Assembly: GCF_001956695.1 (NCBI RefSeq)
Contig: NZ_CP019070.1
Span: 496,001 to 560,000 of the forward strand
Source of the DNA: Poseidonibacter parvus
GTDB taxonomy: Bacteria; Campylobacterota; Campylobacteria; Campylobacterales; Arcobacteraceae
Reading direction: 5' to 3'
DNA length: 64,000 nt
The notes below the pieces were generated by a model. It did not search any database, had not been told where the DNA came from, and was given only the letters and a program-made list of their open reading frames with translations. The position numbers and the translations under genes were made by a program. This document shows, one piece after another, positions 9,151 through 17,345 of this stretch (position 1 is its first letter; every line of letters begins with the position of its first letter).

Positions 9151-9783
9151 ATGAAGGTTAAGTTAAAAGATATTTTCCTATTTCAAGATTTAAGTGATGA
9201 TACACTATCTCAGATTGAAGAATTTACTACACTTATCAAATTATCAAAAGACAATATACTATTTTATGAAGGTGATGAATCTAAATATCTTTATTTATTA
9301 GGTTCTGGAATAATAAAGTTGTATAAAACTGCATCAAATGACAAAGAAATTGTTATGAAATATTTTCATTCAAATGAATTAATAGCCGAAGTTGCAAATT
9401 TTGAAGGTATTCCTTATCCTGCAACTGCTCAAGCTTTTAGTCCTTGTGAAGTATTAAGAATTGATTTTATTAAATTAAAAGACATTATGTATAAAGATCC
9501 AAAATTATCATTTATGATTCAAACTTCACTTATTAAAAAAATTAGAAACTTAGAAAAACTTGTTTCTTTACATGTAGTACTTGATTCAAAAGAAAGAATT
9601 GCAAAGTATTTATGTGAACATACAGAAGATTTTTTCAATACAAAAAACATTATGGTTGCTGAAATATTAAATATTTCTCCTGAGACTTTATCAAGAATGT
9701 TAAGAGTATTTAAAAATGATGGTTTAATTGATAGTAAAGCAAAAACAGTAGATAAAGAAAAGTTGAGACTTTTCTTTTCTTAG
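9151..9783 (+). CDS. Crp/Fnr-family regulator, NssR/Dnr-like
   Basis: 210 residues: a cyclic-nucleotide-binding-like sensor domain (about 1-115), the dimer helix and a C-terminal winged helix. The recognition helix reads SPETLSRMLR, with the E-x-x-S-R residues that read TTGA half sites in Fnr-type proteins. The N terminus lacks the four Cys of an Fe-S Fnr, so it is more like Dnr or NssR, which respond to nitric oxide. It is placed between nirDL and the nirCJFE operon, and sites of the right type precede those genes, so it is the likely regulator of the island. Its own promoter has such a site. Confidence 0.82.
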   Translation: MKVKLKDIFLFQDLSDDTLSQIEEFTTLIKLSKDNILFYEGDESKYLYLLGSGIIKLYKTASNDKEIVMKYFHSNELIAEVANFEGIPYPATAQAFSPCEVLRIDFIKLKDIMYKDPKLSFMIQTSLIKKIRNLEKLVSLHVVLDSKERIAKYLCEHTEDFFNTKNIMVAEILNISPETLSRMLRVFKNDGLIDSKAKTVDKEKLRLFFS

Positions 9784-9808
9784 ATTAAAAGGTGAGAAAA
9801 TTAAAGGA

Positions 9809-10537
9809 CTAATAAGTCCATTTAATTTTTTCTCTTAATTTTACAACTTCTCCTACAACTATAATAGCTGGTGTTGGCATACCTTTTGAATCTTCAACAA
9901 TGTTTTCTAAAGTTGAAACGGTAACTTCTTGATCAGGTGTTGAACCTTTTGAGATTACTGCACATGGATAGTCTTTACTTTTACCATATTTCATTAGTTT
10001 TCTTGTAATTAATCCAATATTATGGAATCCCATTAAAAATACAAGTGTTTCATCATTTAAGAAACTTTCCCATTCTATTTGAGAAATTCTTTTTGTTGAT
10101 TCATGTCCAGTTACTACTCTAAATGAAGTTGTAATACCTCTGTGAGTTACTGGAATTCCTGCATATGCAGGTACAGAAATAGATGAGGTAATACCAGGAA
10201 TTATTTCAAATTTAATTTCTCGTTCGAATAAATAAATTGCTTCTTCTCCACCTCGACCAAATACAAAAGGATCTCCACCTTTAAGTCTTACAACTTTTTC
10301 ATGCTTTAATGCTGCTTGATAAATGATCTCATTTATTTCATCTTGTGGCACTGAGTGTTTTCCATCTTGTTTTCCAACGTAGATTAATTCACATTCCTTT
10401 TTTGCCGTTTCTAAAATTTTTGGATTAGCTAATCTATCATAGATAATAATGTCAGCTTCTGTAACAATTCTAGCAGCTTTCACTGTCATTAATTCAATAT
10501 CACCAGGACCTGCGCCTGTTAAGTATACTTTTCCCAT
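9809..10537 (-). CDS. nirE: Uroporphyrinogen-III C-methyltransferase (NirE/CobA type)
   Basis: About 243 residues. It uses S-adenosylmethionine to methylate uroporphyrinogen III twice, giving precorrin-2, the entry to siroheme and heme d1. Visible motifs are VYLTGAGPGDIELMTVKA, the P-loop-like VRLKGGDPFVFGRGGEE, PGITSSISVPAYAGIPVTHRG and the SAM-binding GFHN region. It has only the methylase domain, not the CysG fusion. Met at 10537 is chosen because family members begin with GKVYLVGAGPGD; an earlier Met would overlap nirF. It is last in nirC-nirJ-nirF-nirE, so a heme d1 role is favoured. Confidence 0.88.
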   Translation of the reverse strand: MGKVYLTGAGPGDIELMTVKAARIVTEADIIIYDRLANPKILETAKKECELIYVGKQDGKHSVPQDEINEIIYQAALKHEKVVRLKGGDPFVFGRGGEEAIYLFEREIKFEIIPGITSSISVPAYAGIPVTHRGITTSFRVVTGHESTKRISQIEWESFLNDETLVFLMGFHNIGLITRKLMKYGKSKDYPCAVISKGSTPDQEVTVSTLENIVEDSKGMPTPAIIVVGEVVKLREKIKWTY

Positions 10538-10538
10538 T

Positions 10539-11633
10539 TTATTTTCCATCCTCATATATAAATATTCCCGAAGGTTTTTTAACATTAAATATTTCTCTAT
10601 TTAAAAACCACTCTTTTGTATGTATTACTGCTATTTTATTCGTGTCATTTACTGATACATATAATTGTGGTGATTTATTTGACCATCTTATATGTAATAC
10701 TTTTCCATCAAAATTAAATGTATGTATAATTTTTAATGTTTTTGTGTCTATTATTTGTATTGTAGGAAAATCTTTTCCTGAATAAGTTACTGCTAAATGT
10801 TTTTTATCAGGACTTAAACTTGTAAATACAGGTAACCCTTGAGTCTCAATATTTTTGATAAAGTTGAAATCTTTATCATAAACTAAAACTTTATTATCTC
10901 CAACAGCAGGAACGAATACTTTATCTCCACCTATACTCCAAAATCCGAAGTGAGGTACTTTTAATACCATTTTTCGCTCATCATTTAAATAGATTTTGAT
11001 TTTTTTGAAAGTCATTGTATCTAAATCAACAACTCCATAGTGTGCTGAGGTAAAAAATCCTGCAATATAGTTATTATCTTTTATCATTGCATCAAAAGGT
11101 AACTCTCCTACATCTTTAAACTCTTTAAAAACTTTAAAATCAGCTTTACTTTTTCCTTCACTCATGTCTTTATAAACAGAAATAGTGTCATTATCCATTT
11201 GAGAGAAAATTAAATAGTCTTTATATATTTTAATACCAACATTTTTAGAATTGGTTTTAATCTTTTTAATTGGATTTAAATCTCTATCTAAAATATCAAC
11301 ACTTTTGTCATCATAGTTCGCAACTGCAACATAAGTTTTCCCAATTACAAAGCCAATTGCTGATTTTGATGTTTTGTATTCTGCTAATATTTTTTCAGCT
11401 TCTGGGTCAAATTTAATTACATAACCATCTCTTGAAATTACATAACCATCTTTACCTTCAAATTTTACAACCCCATGGTTCATATTTCGCATACCTTCTA
11501 TATTAGTTCTTTTTAAACCATTATAGATTGTTGCAAGTGAAGAACTTTCTCTTTCAACTACAAAGAATTTTTCTTTTGCATAACTTGAACTTAGTGCAAT
11601 TACTGCAACTAAAAGTATTTTTATAAGTTTCAT
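10539..11633 (-). CDS. nirF: Heme d1 biosynthesis protein NirF
   Basis: About 364 residues: a signal peptide (MKLIKILLVAVIALSSSYA) and an eight-bladed propeller related to the d1 domain of NirS. MNHGVVKFEGKDGYVISRDG holds the His placed like the essential His of Pseudomonas NirF, followed by the typical GRDG-like turn. It has no heme c site. In the known pathway NirF acts in the periplasm as a dehydrogenase that turns precorrin-like intermediates into dihydro-heme d1. The start at 11633 has AGGAG upstream and lies one base after the nirJ stop; a longer start would spoil the signal peptide. Confidence 0.86.
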   Translation of the reverse strand: MKLIKILLVAVIALSSSYAKEKFFVVERESSSLATIYNGLKRTNIEGMRNMNHGVVKFEGKDGYVISRDGYVIKFDPEAEKILAEYKTSKSAIGFVIGKTYVAVANYDDKSVDILDRDLNPIKKIKTNSKNVGIKIYKDYLIFSQMDNDTISVYKDMSEGKSKADFKVFKEFKDVGELPFDAMIKDNNYIAGFFTSAHYGVVDLDTMTFKKIKIYLNDERKMVLKVPHFGFWSIGGDKVFVPAVGDNKVLVYDKDFNFIKNIETQGLPVFTSLSPDKKHLAVTYSGKDFPTIQIIDTKTLKIIHTFNFDGKVLHIRWSNKSPQLYVSVNDTNKIAVIHTKEWFLNREIFNVKKPSGIFIYEDGK

Positions 11634-11634
11634 T

Positions 11635-12756
11635 TTATCTCCTAATCTCATCATCTGTTAAATAACATGATGGGTCTTCTTGCCACAAATCACCTGTCAT
11701 TGCATAAGCTCTGCTTCTTGAACCACCATTACAAATATCTATATATTTACAGTTTGAACATTTTCCTCTTATTTCACGAGGGCTTTGTCTTAATTTATTT
11801 AAAATTTCATTTTCATTTGAAGTCCAAATTTCATCAAAAGGAGTTTCTAAATAGTTTCCAACTGTAAAAGGGAAAAATGGGTCTGGTTTTACATTTCCTG
11901 CCCAATCCATATTTCCAAGTCTATTTCCAGCAGAGTTTCCACCCCAAGCTTTTAGTTTTTTCTCTAAAATCTCAGCTTTTTGTGGATATTGTTTTTTAAA
12001 TCTATTTAATAACAGTATTGAATCCATTTCCATGTTTCCAGTTACTAGGTCAATTTTACTATTATCTTTATAATATTCAAAGGCTTTATCGATTATAAAC
12101 TCAACATATTCTCTTCTTTGCTCTTTTGAAATGTCAATTTCTAGATTCTCTTCTCCCCGTCCTGAATAAACAAGATGAGAGATATAAAGTTTATCTACAT
12201 TTAATTCTTCACATAAATCAAACATTGCATAAAAACTATCTTGTGTTTCTTTTGTAATTGTAAATCTAATACCTGCATTTCCACCGTGAGCTTGAACTAA
12301 TTTAATTGCTTCAATAGATTTCTTATAAGAACCTTTTTGACCTCTAAATTGGTCATGGATTTCTTCAATACCATCAATTGAAATACCAATATAATTAAAT
12401 GTGTCAATAATTTGGTCAACATTCTTTTCATTTATATATAAACCATTTGTAGATAGATAAGTCATAATTCCATTATCTTTCATACACTGTGCAATATCAA
12501 AAATATCTTTCCTTAAAAGAGGTTCTCCACCTGAGAAGATGACAAAGTTAACTCCTCCTTTTTTAAGTCTTGAAATAGTTTGTTCTATTTCTTCATAAGT
12601 TAAAGTGTCTTTTTCATTTGCATCAGCTTTACTGTAACAATGATGACATGATAAGTTACAACGATTTGTAAAGTTCCATATCATAATAGAACCATTTAGA
12701 GTTCTAGATTTTGTATCTTCTAAAGTAGTTTTGATTAAGTTTGACAATCTAAACAT
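11635..12756 (-). CDS. nirJ: Heme d1 biosynthesis radical SAM protein NirJ
   Basis: 373 residues. The radical SAM cluster motif CNLSCHHC (Cys33, 37, 40) is followed by the SAM-binding FSGGEPLL. A C-terminal SPASM-like region holds CSNCKYIDICNGG and a last Cys (DPSC) for a second Fe-S cluster. NirJ removes propionate side chains from didecarboxysiroheme to introduce the keto groups of heme d1. It lies between the cytochrome gene and nirF with one-base gaps. PqqE in this window has the same fold, but neighbours and the WNFTNRCNLSCHHCY start identify this one as NirJ. Confidence 0.9.
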   Translation of the reverse strand: MFRLSNLIKTTLEDTKSRTLNGSIMIWNFTNRCNLSCHHCYSKADANEKDTLTYEEIEQTISRLKKGGVNFVIFSGGEPLLRKDIFDIAQCMKDNGIMTYLSTNGLYINEKNVDQIIDTFNYIGISIDGIEEIHDQFRGQKGSYKKSIEAIKLVQAHGGNAGIRFTITKETQDSFYAMFDLCEELNVDKLYISHLVYSGRGEENLEIDISKEQRREYVEFIIDKAFEYYKDNSKIDLVTGNMEMDSILLLNRFKKQYPQKAEILEKKLKAWGGNSAGNRLGNMDWAGNVKPDPFFPFTVGNYLETPFDEIWTSNENEILNKLRQSPREIRGKCSNCKYIDICNGGSRSRAYAMTGDLWQEDPSCYLTDDEIRR

Positions 12757-12757
12757 T

Positions 12758-13087
12758 TTATTTATCCTTTGATGATTTAAATGTGTATATAAAATCAGTT
12801 ATTGCATTTAATTCTTCAATAGAAAGCTTGTCTTGGAAACTTGGCATTACTGATCTTTTGTGACCTAATTGCTTATATGTAGATTTAGGTGCAATTATAT
12901 GACCTTGAATTTCACCTCTTGTTCTTTTATCTGCCATTTCTTGAAATGAGGGTCCAAAAGCAACTGAGGTTTGGTGATGACAACCCCAACAATACGTTTT
13001 AAATACTTTTTCGCCACTTATATCTTGTGCAAAGCTAAATGAACAAAAAAATATTAGTACAAGTGGTATTTTTTTTATTATACTCAT
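12758..13087 (-). CDS. nirC: Small periplasmic cytochrome c, NirC-like
   Basis: 109 residues with a signal peptide (about 1-20) and one heme site, CWGCH (residues 33-37). The Met of SVMPSF is the probable distal ligand, in the usual position for class I cytochromes. It is the first gene of the nirC-nirJ-nirF-nirE operon, one base before nirJ. NirC cytochromes act as electron carriers in heme d1 maturation or pass electrons to NirS. Identification rests on position and size; it could be any c551-type donor. Confidence 0.75.
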   Translation of the reverse strand: MSIIKKIPLVLIFFCSFSFAQDISGEKVFKTYCWGCHHQTSVAFGPSFQEMADKRTRGEIQGHIIAPKSTYKQLGHKRSVMPSFQDKLSIEELNAITDFIYTFKSSKDK

Positions 13088-13106
13088 TTTGTACTCCTTA
13101 TTTTTT

Positions 13107-13127
13107 TTATGTTAAATGTTAACATAA
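13107..13127. promoter_or_regulatory. Operator-like palindrome over the nirC -10 region
   Basis: Perfect 9-bp inverted repeat TTATGTTAA / TTAACATAA with a 3-nt centre. It covers the predicted -10 of nirC (TAACAT, 13121-13116 minus). It could be a repressor site for another regulator or a leader hairpin. Confidence 0.4.
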
Positions 13128-13184
13128 ATGCAAATATGAAGACTTGATAGCTATCAATATATTATGAATATAATTAGATAAAAT
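13116..13184. promoter_or_regulatory. Divergent Fnr-type promoter: nirC operon and sel1 gene
   Basis: A perfect Fnr palindrome TTGAT-AGCT-ATCAA at 13144-13157. Leftward, its centre is 29.5 bp from TAACAT (13121-13116); rightward, 28.5 bp from TAAAAT (13179-13184). One site may therefore serve both the nirCJFE operon and the sel1-repeat gene. Confidence 0.72.
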
Positions 13185-13212
13185 TATAGATATATTTATA
13201 AAGGAGATAATA

Positions 13213-13830
13213 ATGAAAAAAGTATTATTAGCTTTATCTTGTGCTTCCTTACTTTTTGCAAGTAATTATGATGATGGATTAGAATCATATAAAAATAAAG
13301 AGTTTAAAAAAGCTTATGACTTATTTTTACAAAGTGCAAACAATGGCAATTCGAAATCTGCTCATAATCTATCTATTATGTACAATAATGGGGATGGAGT
13401 TAAAAAAGATTTAAAAGAGTCTATTGAATGGTTAGAAATTGCAAGTAATGCAAAAAACTCTTATGCAATGACTCAATTAGCAAGTAATTATATGCAAGGT
13501 TATGGAGTTTTAAAAGATTATAAAAAAGCAGTAGCACTGTTTACAGAAGCTGCACTTTTAGATAATTCACAAGCTTCATTTAATTTAGCATATATGTATA
13601 CAGTAGGACTTGCTGTAAAAGAAAATCCAAAAGAAGCAGTTTACTGGTATGAAAAATCTGCAAACTTAGGTAATACAAACGCACAAGTAAATTTAGGATT
13701 TATGTATATATCAGCTCAAGGTGTAAAAAAAGATTTGAGTAAAGCTGCTATGTATATAAAAAAAGCAAAAGATTCTGGAAACCCAAAGGCTTTAGAGCTT
13801 TGGAATGAATTTGAATTATCAAAATATTAA
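13213..13830 (+). CDS. Periplasmic Sel1-repeat protein
   Basis: 205 residues with a signal peptide (MKKVLLALSCASLLFAS) and about four or five Sel1-like repeats of 36 residues, for example SAHNLSIMYNNGDGVKKDLK, AMTQLASNYMQGYGVLKDYK and ASFNLAYMYTVGLAVKENPK. Such solenoids bind other proteins. It is an 18-turn helical protein with no catalytic sign. It shares an Fnr-type site with the divergent nirC operon and is followed 10 nt later by a small membrane protein, so it may assist denitrification enzymes; that is inference. Confidence 0.8.
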   Translation: MKKVLLALSCASLLFASNYDDGLESYKNKEFKKAYDLFLQSANNGNSKSAHNLSIMYNNGDGVKKDLKESIEWLEIASNAKNSYAMTQLASNYMQGYGVLKDYKKAVALFTEAALLDNSQASFNLAYMYTVGLAVKENPKEAVYWYEKSANLGNTNAQVNLGFMYISAQGVKKDLSKAAMYIKKAKDSGNPKALELWNEFELSKY

Positions 13831-13840
13831 GGAATAAAAA

Positions 13841-14026
13841 ATGGAAATAGTATTAACTTTAGTTTTCTCATCGGTACTTTTAGTTTTTATGATTTATCCT
13901 GCTATGAAAATAGTAGAATTTGTAGAAACAAAAATAGAAATTAGTGATAGAATTTATGATATTTCAACAGTTGTTTTAACAATTGTACTTTCATTAATTA
14001 CTGGTGCACTTTTATATTATCTATAA
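13841..14026 (+). CDS. Small two-helix membrane protein
   Basis: 61 residues, not recognised. Two hydrophobic helices (about 3-24 and 40-60) are joined by a short charged loop VETKIEISDRIYD. It starts 10 nt after the Sel1-repeat gene with GGAATAAAA before the ATG, so it is likely its operon partner. No function can be given. Confidence 0.55.
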   Translation: MEIVLTLVFSSVLLVFMIYPAMKIVEFVETKIEISDRIYDISTVVLTIVLSLITGALLYYL

Positions 14027-14118
14027 TCTTGTTTCATAAAATACTTATTAAGAATACCATGATATATTATATGAAAAACATGAACTAATAAAAATTAATA
14101 ATAGTAGAATAGTTTTTA

Positions 14119-15258
14119 TCATTTAATTTTTAATTGAACTGTTTGACCTAAGATTTGTTTGGTTAATTCTTTATCTGTAATATCAAGTTTTTTAGCAATT
14201 TTTGGAGCTATGATATATGAAACCCACGTGGATTTTATAATATCACCTTTTTTTAACTCTTTAAGTTTATAGATAACTCTTTTTTCTTCTTTTGATTTTA
14301 AGTTATTATTATAAATATATCCTTTTGCAAAAGCTGGAAAAGTTGGTTTATTATTTATATCTTTAAATATTATAGAAAAAGTAGTATCTTTATCTTTATA
14401 AGGATTTTTATCAAAATTTTGCCATATGATTTTTTTATCTCTTAAAATTTCTGTTTTAGCATATTTAAGTCTCATAGGCTGTGTAATTATGGAATGACCC
14501 ATTTTATTTTTTATATATAATTCAAATGAATTGTTTGATAGTTGTTTTAATTTTAACTCAATAGCTTGTTTAACCATTTGTTCAGAGTGTATTCCTAAAA
14601 ACTCATGTGAAGTATATTCTACTCTCGCTTTTGCATTTAATTTTGTAGGTGTTCCTTTTTTCTTTGGCATATGACATGAAATACAATCACTTGTTTGTCC
14701 AACTTCATCTAAAGTACTACAAATTTGAATATCATTTTTATTGATTTTATGTGAATGACAACCCATACAGACTTTACTGTTTACATAGTTTGAATTATTA
14801 CTAGAACTATTATGTTTACTTGAACTCTCTGGACTTTCTAGATTTCCAAAAAATGTTGGTTTTAATTTATCATTCATAGTTGAAAAATTAACACCTTTTT
14901 GTTTAGTAAAAATCACTTTTGAAATTTGGTGACAATATGAACAGGAAACTCCATCTTTTAATCTATGATCAAATTCACTTGGCTGAGATTTTCCTTGCAT
15001 TAAAGGTCTTAAATTTTTTACAGCAGGTGTATGACATATAGCACATGCATATTTTCTTGGACTTATTGCTTCTTTCATTTTAGTATGAATTTCATCAGTA
15101 TAAATAGAAGATTTGTGATGCATACTTGAAGCGTGCTCTTTATAGATGGTTGGATGACATTCGTTACATGATTTTGAATCTAAGTATTTTGAAAATAAGA
15201 GTTGAGAGTTAAAAAGAAGGATTAAAATTAAAAGTTTTATTAAAATATCTTTTTTCAT
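14119..15258 (-). CDS. Pentaheme periplasmic cytochrome c, C554-like
   Basis: 379 residues with a signal peptide (about 1-23) and five CxxCH sites: CNECH, CAICH, CSYCH, CMGCH and CISCH, all in the first 200 residues. Several extra His (ASSMHH, SHEFLGIHSEQ) could be second heme ligands. The C-terminal 180 residues look like a beta-rich domain without hemes. The heme part resembles the cytochrome c554 family, whose members handle electrons from or to nitrogen oxides. It follows nirS after a strong hairpin, so it may be a further electron carrier or a nitric oxide or hydroxylamine active enzyme; that is not decided by the sequence. Confidence 0.78.
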   Translation of the reverse strand: MKKDILIKLLILILLFNSQLLFSKYLDSKSCNECHPTIYKEHASSMHHKSSIYTDEIHTKMKEAISPRKYACAICHTPAVKNLRPLMQGKSQPSEFDHRLKDGVSCSYCHQISKVIFTKQKGVNFSTMNDKLKPTFFGNLESPESSSKHNSSSNNSNYVNSKVCMGCHSHKINKNDIQICSTLDEVGQTSDCISCHMPKKKGTPTKLNAKARVEYTSHEFLGIHSEQMVKQAIELKLKQLSNNSFELYIKNKMGHSIITQPMRLKYAKTEILRDKKIIWQNFDKNPYKDKDTTFSIIFKDINNKPTFPAFAKGYIYNNNLKSKEEKRVIYKLKELKKGDIIKSTWVSYIIAPKIAKKLDITDKELTKQILGQTVQLKIK

Positions 15259-15273
15259 TTTAATCCTTTTGAT

Positions 15274-15303
15274 AAATATTCATCTCAAAAGAGATGAATA
15301 TTT
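15274..15303 (-). terminator. Hairpin after nirS
   Basis: A perfect 13-bp stem (15274-15286 with 15291-15303) with a 4-nt loop, just after the nirS stop and before the pentaheme cytochrome gene. The T tail on the minus strand is short, so it may end or only attenuate the nirS transcript, or protect its 3' end. Confidence 0.65.
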
Positions 15304-15315
15304 ACATATTCCTAA

Positions 15316-17034
15316 TTATGCACCAGGGATATGTTGTCTGTGTTCAACAGAGTATGTAAATGTAGGAGTAGTTAAGTTATTAATATATTTAATAAATTTT
15401 CCACTTTCAGATTCATAAATACCAATTCTACCAGTTGTCCATTCAGAAATCATAGTCCATTTACCATGGTTTGCAGGTTCTGCATGAAGTAATCTTGGTT
15501 GTACAGGTTCTTTAACTTTATCACCTAATTTAGAAGTATATTCAATAACTTTATCTTTACCAATTTTTGGATTAGATTCAGGGAATGTTATAGTTTTATA
15601 CTGTGTTGCATCCCAAGTTTGTAATACTTTTTTAGTTTTAGCATCAATTAATTGACCTTCTTTTTTACCAACTTTTACAATTTTATCAGTTTCTAAAGTT
15701 TCTTTGTTAATTAAGTAAACTTCATTATATGTTGCTGGTTTACCAAGAACTGTATCTGCCCATAAATATGGAGTATGTGGTGCAGTTCCGATGAATAATC
15801 CACCACCTGAAGTTTCTACTTTTTTAACAATTTCCCAGTTAGAATCCCAAATAACTACAGAACCTTGATTCATAGTTACAGTTGCATGTAATTGTTTACC
15901 CATTTTTTTATTAAACCAAGAAGATCCTTGACCTGGATGTGGTTTAGATTTTTTACCTGTGTAAACTTTTGCAGCTAAATTTTTCTCTTTGTAATCAACA
16001 ATACCCATTACATCTGAACCTTGAGATGCAATCATGTAATATCTACCAAAATCTTCACCTTCATCTTCATTTAAGAATGCATCATGAAGTACTTCACCGA
16101 TATTTGGAACATCTCCAACGATTGGGAAATCAGGTTTAGAATAATCAATAATATATACTCTACCAGCATCTTTTAACGCCATTGCAAAGTAAGGACCATA
16201 AGGAGTATCAGCTAAAGATGCAACTCTTGACGCTTCAATTTGACCTTTCATATTAATTACTGCAGATGTATCATATGCTTTTAATGGCTCTAAAGTCATT
16301 GCATCACATAAAACTGCTCCACCTGGAGTATAGTTTCCAGCAATTACATATTTACCATCTGGAGATACTGCTAATCCTCTTGATTCAAAACCAACTTGAA
16401 CAGAAGCAAGCGCTGGTTGACCAGGTGCTGCAATATCAAACATAGTTAATCTTCCAGATCTTGAAATTGAGTAAGCATATCTTGGGTTTTTCTTATTTGT
16501 TACTGTTACGTGAACTGCGAATCCAGCTTTATGTCTAGATAATACTTTTCCATTAGTTGAATCAATAAAGTCAACTAAAGAGGCATCTCTTTCAGTTGCA
16601 AATGTAATATCAAGAACTGATTTAGTATCTGCTGATTTAGTATATTTTTTAGCTAATGCTTCTCTATCAGCTAATTTTGTCCAAGTTGAGTGAATTTGAT
16701 CGAAATCTAATTTATAATTTGTATTATCTTTCCAATCCATTAACCAATCAACCATACCATCTGCATCATCTTTAGAGAATGAATGATCCCATTGAGGCAT
16801 TGCTGTATTTTCAACACCTGCTAAAATTGCATCTCTTAATACGTGTCTTTCTTTTTTCTTTAAAGCACCTGGTCTTAAATCTGATCCAACCCCACCTTGG
16901 TGAATTGGTCCATGACATCCTTGACACTCTTTTTCATACACTTCTGCAAAATTCATATCTGATGTACCTGCAAACAAAGAACCTGCTGTTACAACTGTAC
17001 ACGCTGCTAAACTTAAAACTTTACCTAATTTCAT
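15316..17034 (-). CDS. nirS: Cytochrome cd1 nitrite reductase NirS
   Basis: 572 residues. After a signal peptide (about 1-22) comes a heme c domain with CQGCH (residues 37-41), then the eight-bladed d1 propeller from about residue 130. The two active-site His of cd1 reductases are matched by His317 in VLHDAF and His366 in KPHPGQGS. The end, LTTPTFTYSVEH, follows the LVTPTGKFNVYNT end of Pseudomonas NirS. It reduces nitrite to nitric oxide in the periplasm. Met at 17034 is chosen because it has GGGAG upstream and begins the signal peptide; a start 45 bases earlier does not. A long insert between about residues 440 and 500 (KKEGQLIDAKTKKVLQ) is unlike proteobacterial NirS. NirN is the alternative, but both catalytic His argue for NirS. 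Confidence 0.87.
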   Translation of the reverse strand: MKLGKVLSLAACTVVTAGSLFAGTSDMNFAEVYEKECQGCHGPIHQGGVGSDLRPGALKKKERHVLRDAILAGVENTAMPQWDHSFSKDDADGMVDWLMDWKDNTNYKLDFDQIHSTWTKLADREALAKKYTKSADTKSVLDITFATERDASLVDFIDSTNGKVLSRHKAGFAVHVTVTNKKNPRYAYSISRSGRLTMFDIAAPGQPALASVQVGFESRGLAVSPDGKYVIAGNYTPGGAVLCDAMTLEPLKAYDTSAVINMKGQIEASRVASLADTPYGPYFAMALKDAGRVYIIDYSKPDFPIVGDVPNIGEVLHDAFLNEDEGEDFGRYYMIASQGSDVMGIVDYKEKNLAAKVYTGKKSKPHPGQGSSWFNKKMGKQLHATVTMNQGSVVIWDSNWEIVKKVETSGGGLFIGTAPHTPYLWADTVLGKPATYNEVYLINKETLETDKIVKVGKKEGQLIDAKTKKVLQTWDATQYKTITFPESNPKIGKDKVIEYTSKLGDKVKEPVQPRLLHAEPANHGKWTMISEWTTGRIGIYESESGKFIKYINNLTTPTFTYSVEHRQHIPGA

Positions 17035-17152
17035 AATTTCTCCCTTTATATTTAATATAAAATAATCATTGAAGGCCAAGATATTAGTTATTTACCCTCT
17101 TTAGATAAATAAGTAACATCTCGGCGAAGTTTTCTCTTAAAATCATTTAAAC

Positions 17153-17174
17153 GAGAGGAACACGACTTCCTCTC
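17153..17174 (-). other. Intercistronic stem-loop before nirS
   Basis: A perfect 8-bp GC-containing stem (GAGAGGAA at 17153-17160 with TTCCTCTC at 17167-17174) and a 6-nt loop, in the gap between the norB-linked small gene and nirS. On the transcribed strand no strong T tail follows, so mRNA processing or stabilisation is as likely as termination. Confidence 0.5.
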
Positions 17175-17180
17175 ATTTTT

Positions 17181-17336
17181 TTAATCTTCTTCTTCCTCTA
17201 GTTTTCTCTTCTCTTGTTTATAAATCCAAAACATTGGAATTATAATAAATGTGTGAAGAAAAAGTGTTAGTGTTAAAGGACCTTGGTTTAACGTAGCAAA
17301 AAAGCTAGGTACTAGGTCAGTCATTGGTTCAAACAT
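17181..17336 (-). CDS. 51-residue single-helix membrane protein after norB
   Basis: A short gene of 51 codons that starts 9 nt after the norB stop, with GGAGATATT before the ATG (AGGAGA site). The protein begins MFEPMTDLVPSFFATL, has one hydrophobic helix (about residues 20-39, LTLTLFLHTFIIIPMFWIY) and ends in a very charged tail KQEKRKLEEEED. Shape and place resemble small accessory subunits of heme-copper oxidases such as CcoQ, so it may be an extra subunit or assembly factor of the NO reductase. That is inference; no family was recognised. Confidence 0.65.
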   Translation of the reverse strand: MFEPMTDLVPSFFATLNQGPLTLTLFLHTFIIIPMFWIYKQEKRKLEEEED

Positions 17337-17345
17337 AATATCTCC

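Noticed and set aside
15316-17034. Reading the cd1 protein as NirN instead of NirS
   Set aside because: Both d1 catalytic His (317 and 366) and the NirS-like C terminus are present; neighbours are norCB. A remote chance remains, so confidence was kept below 0.9.
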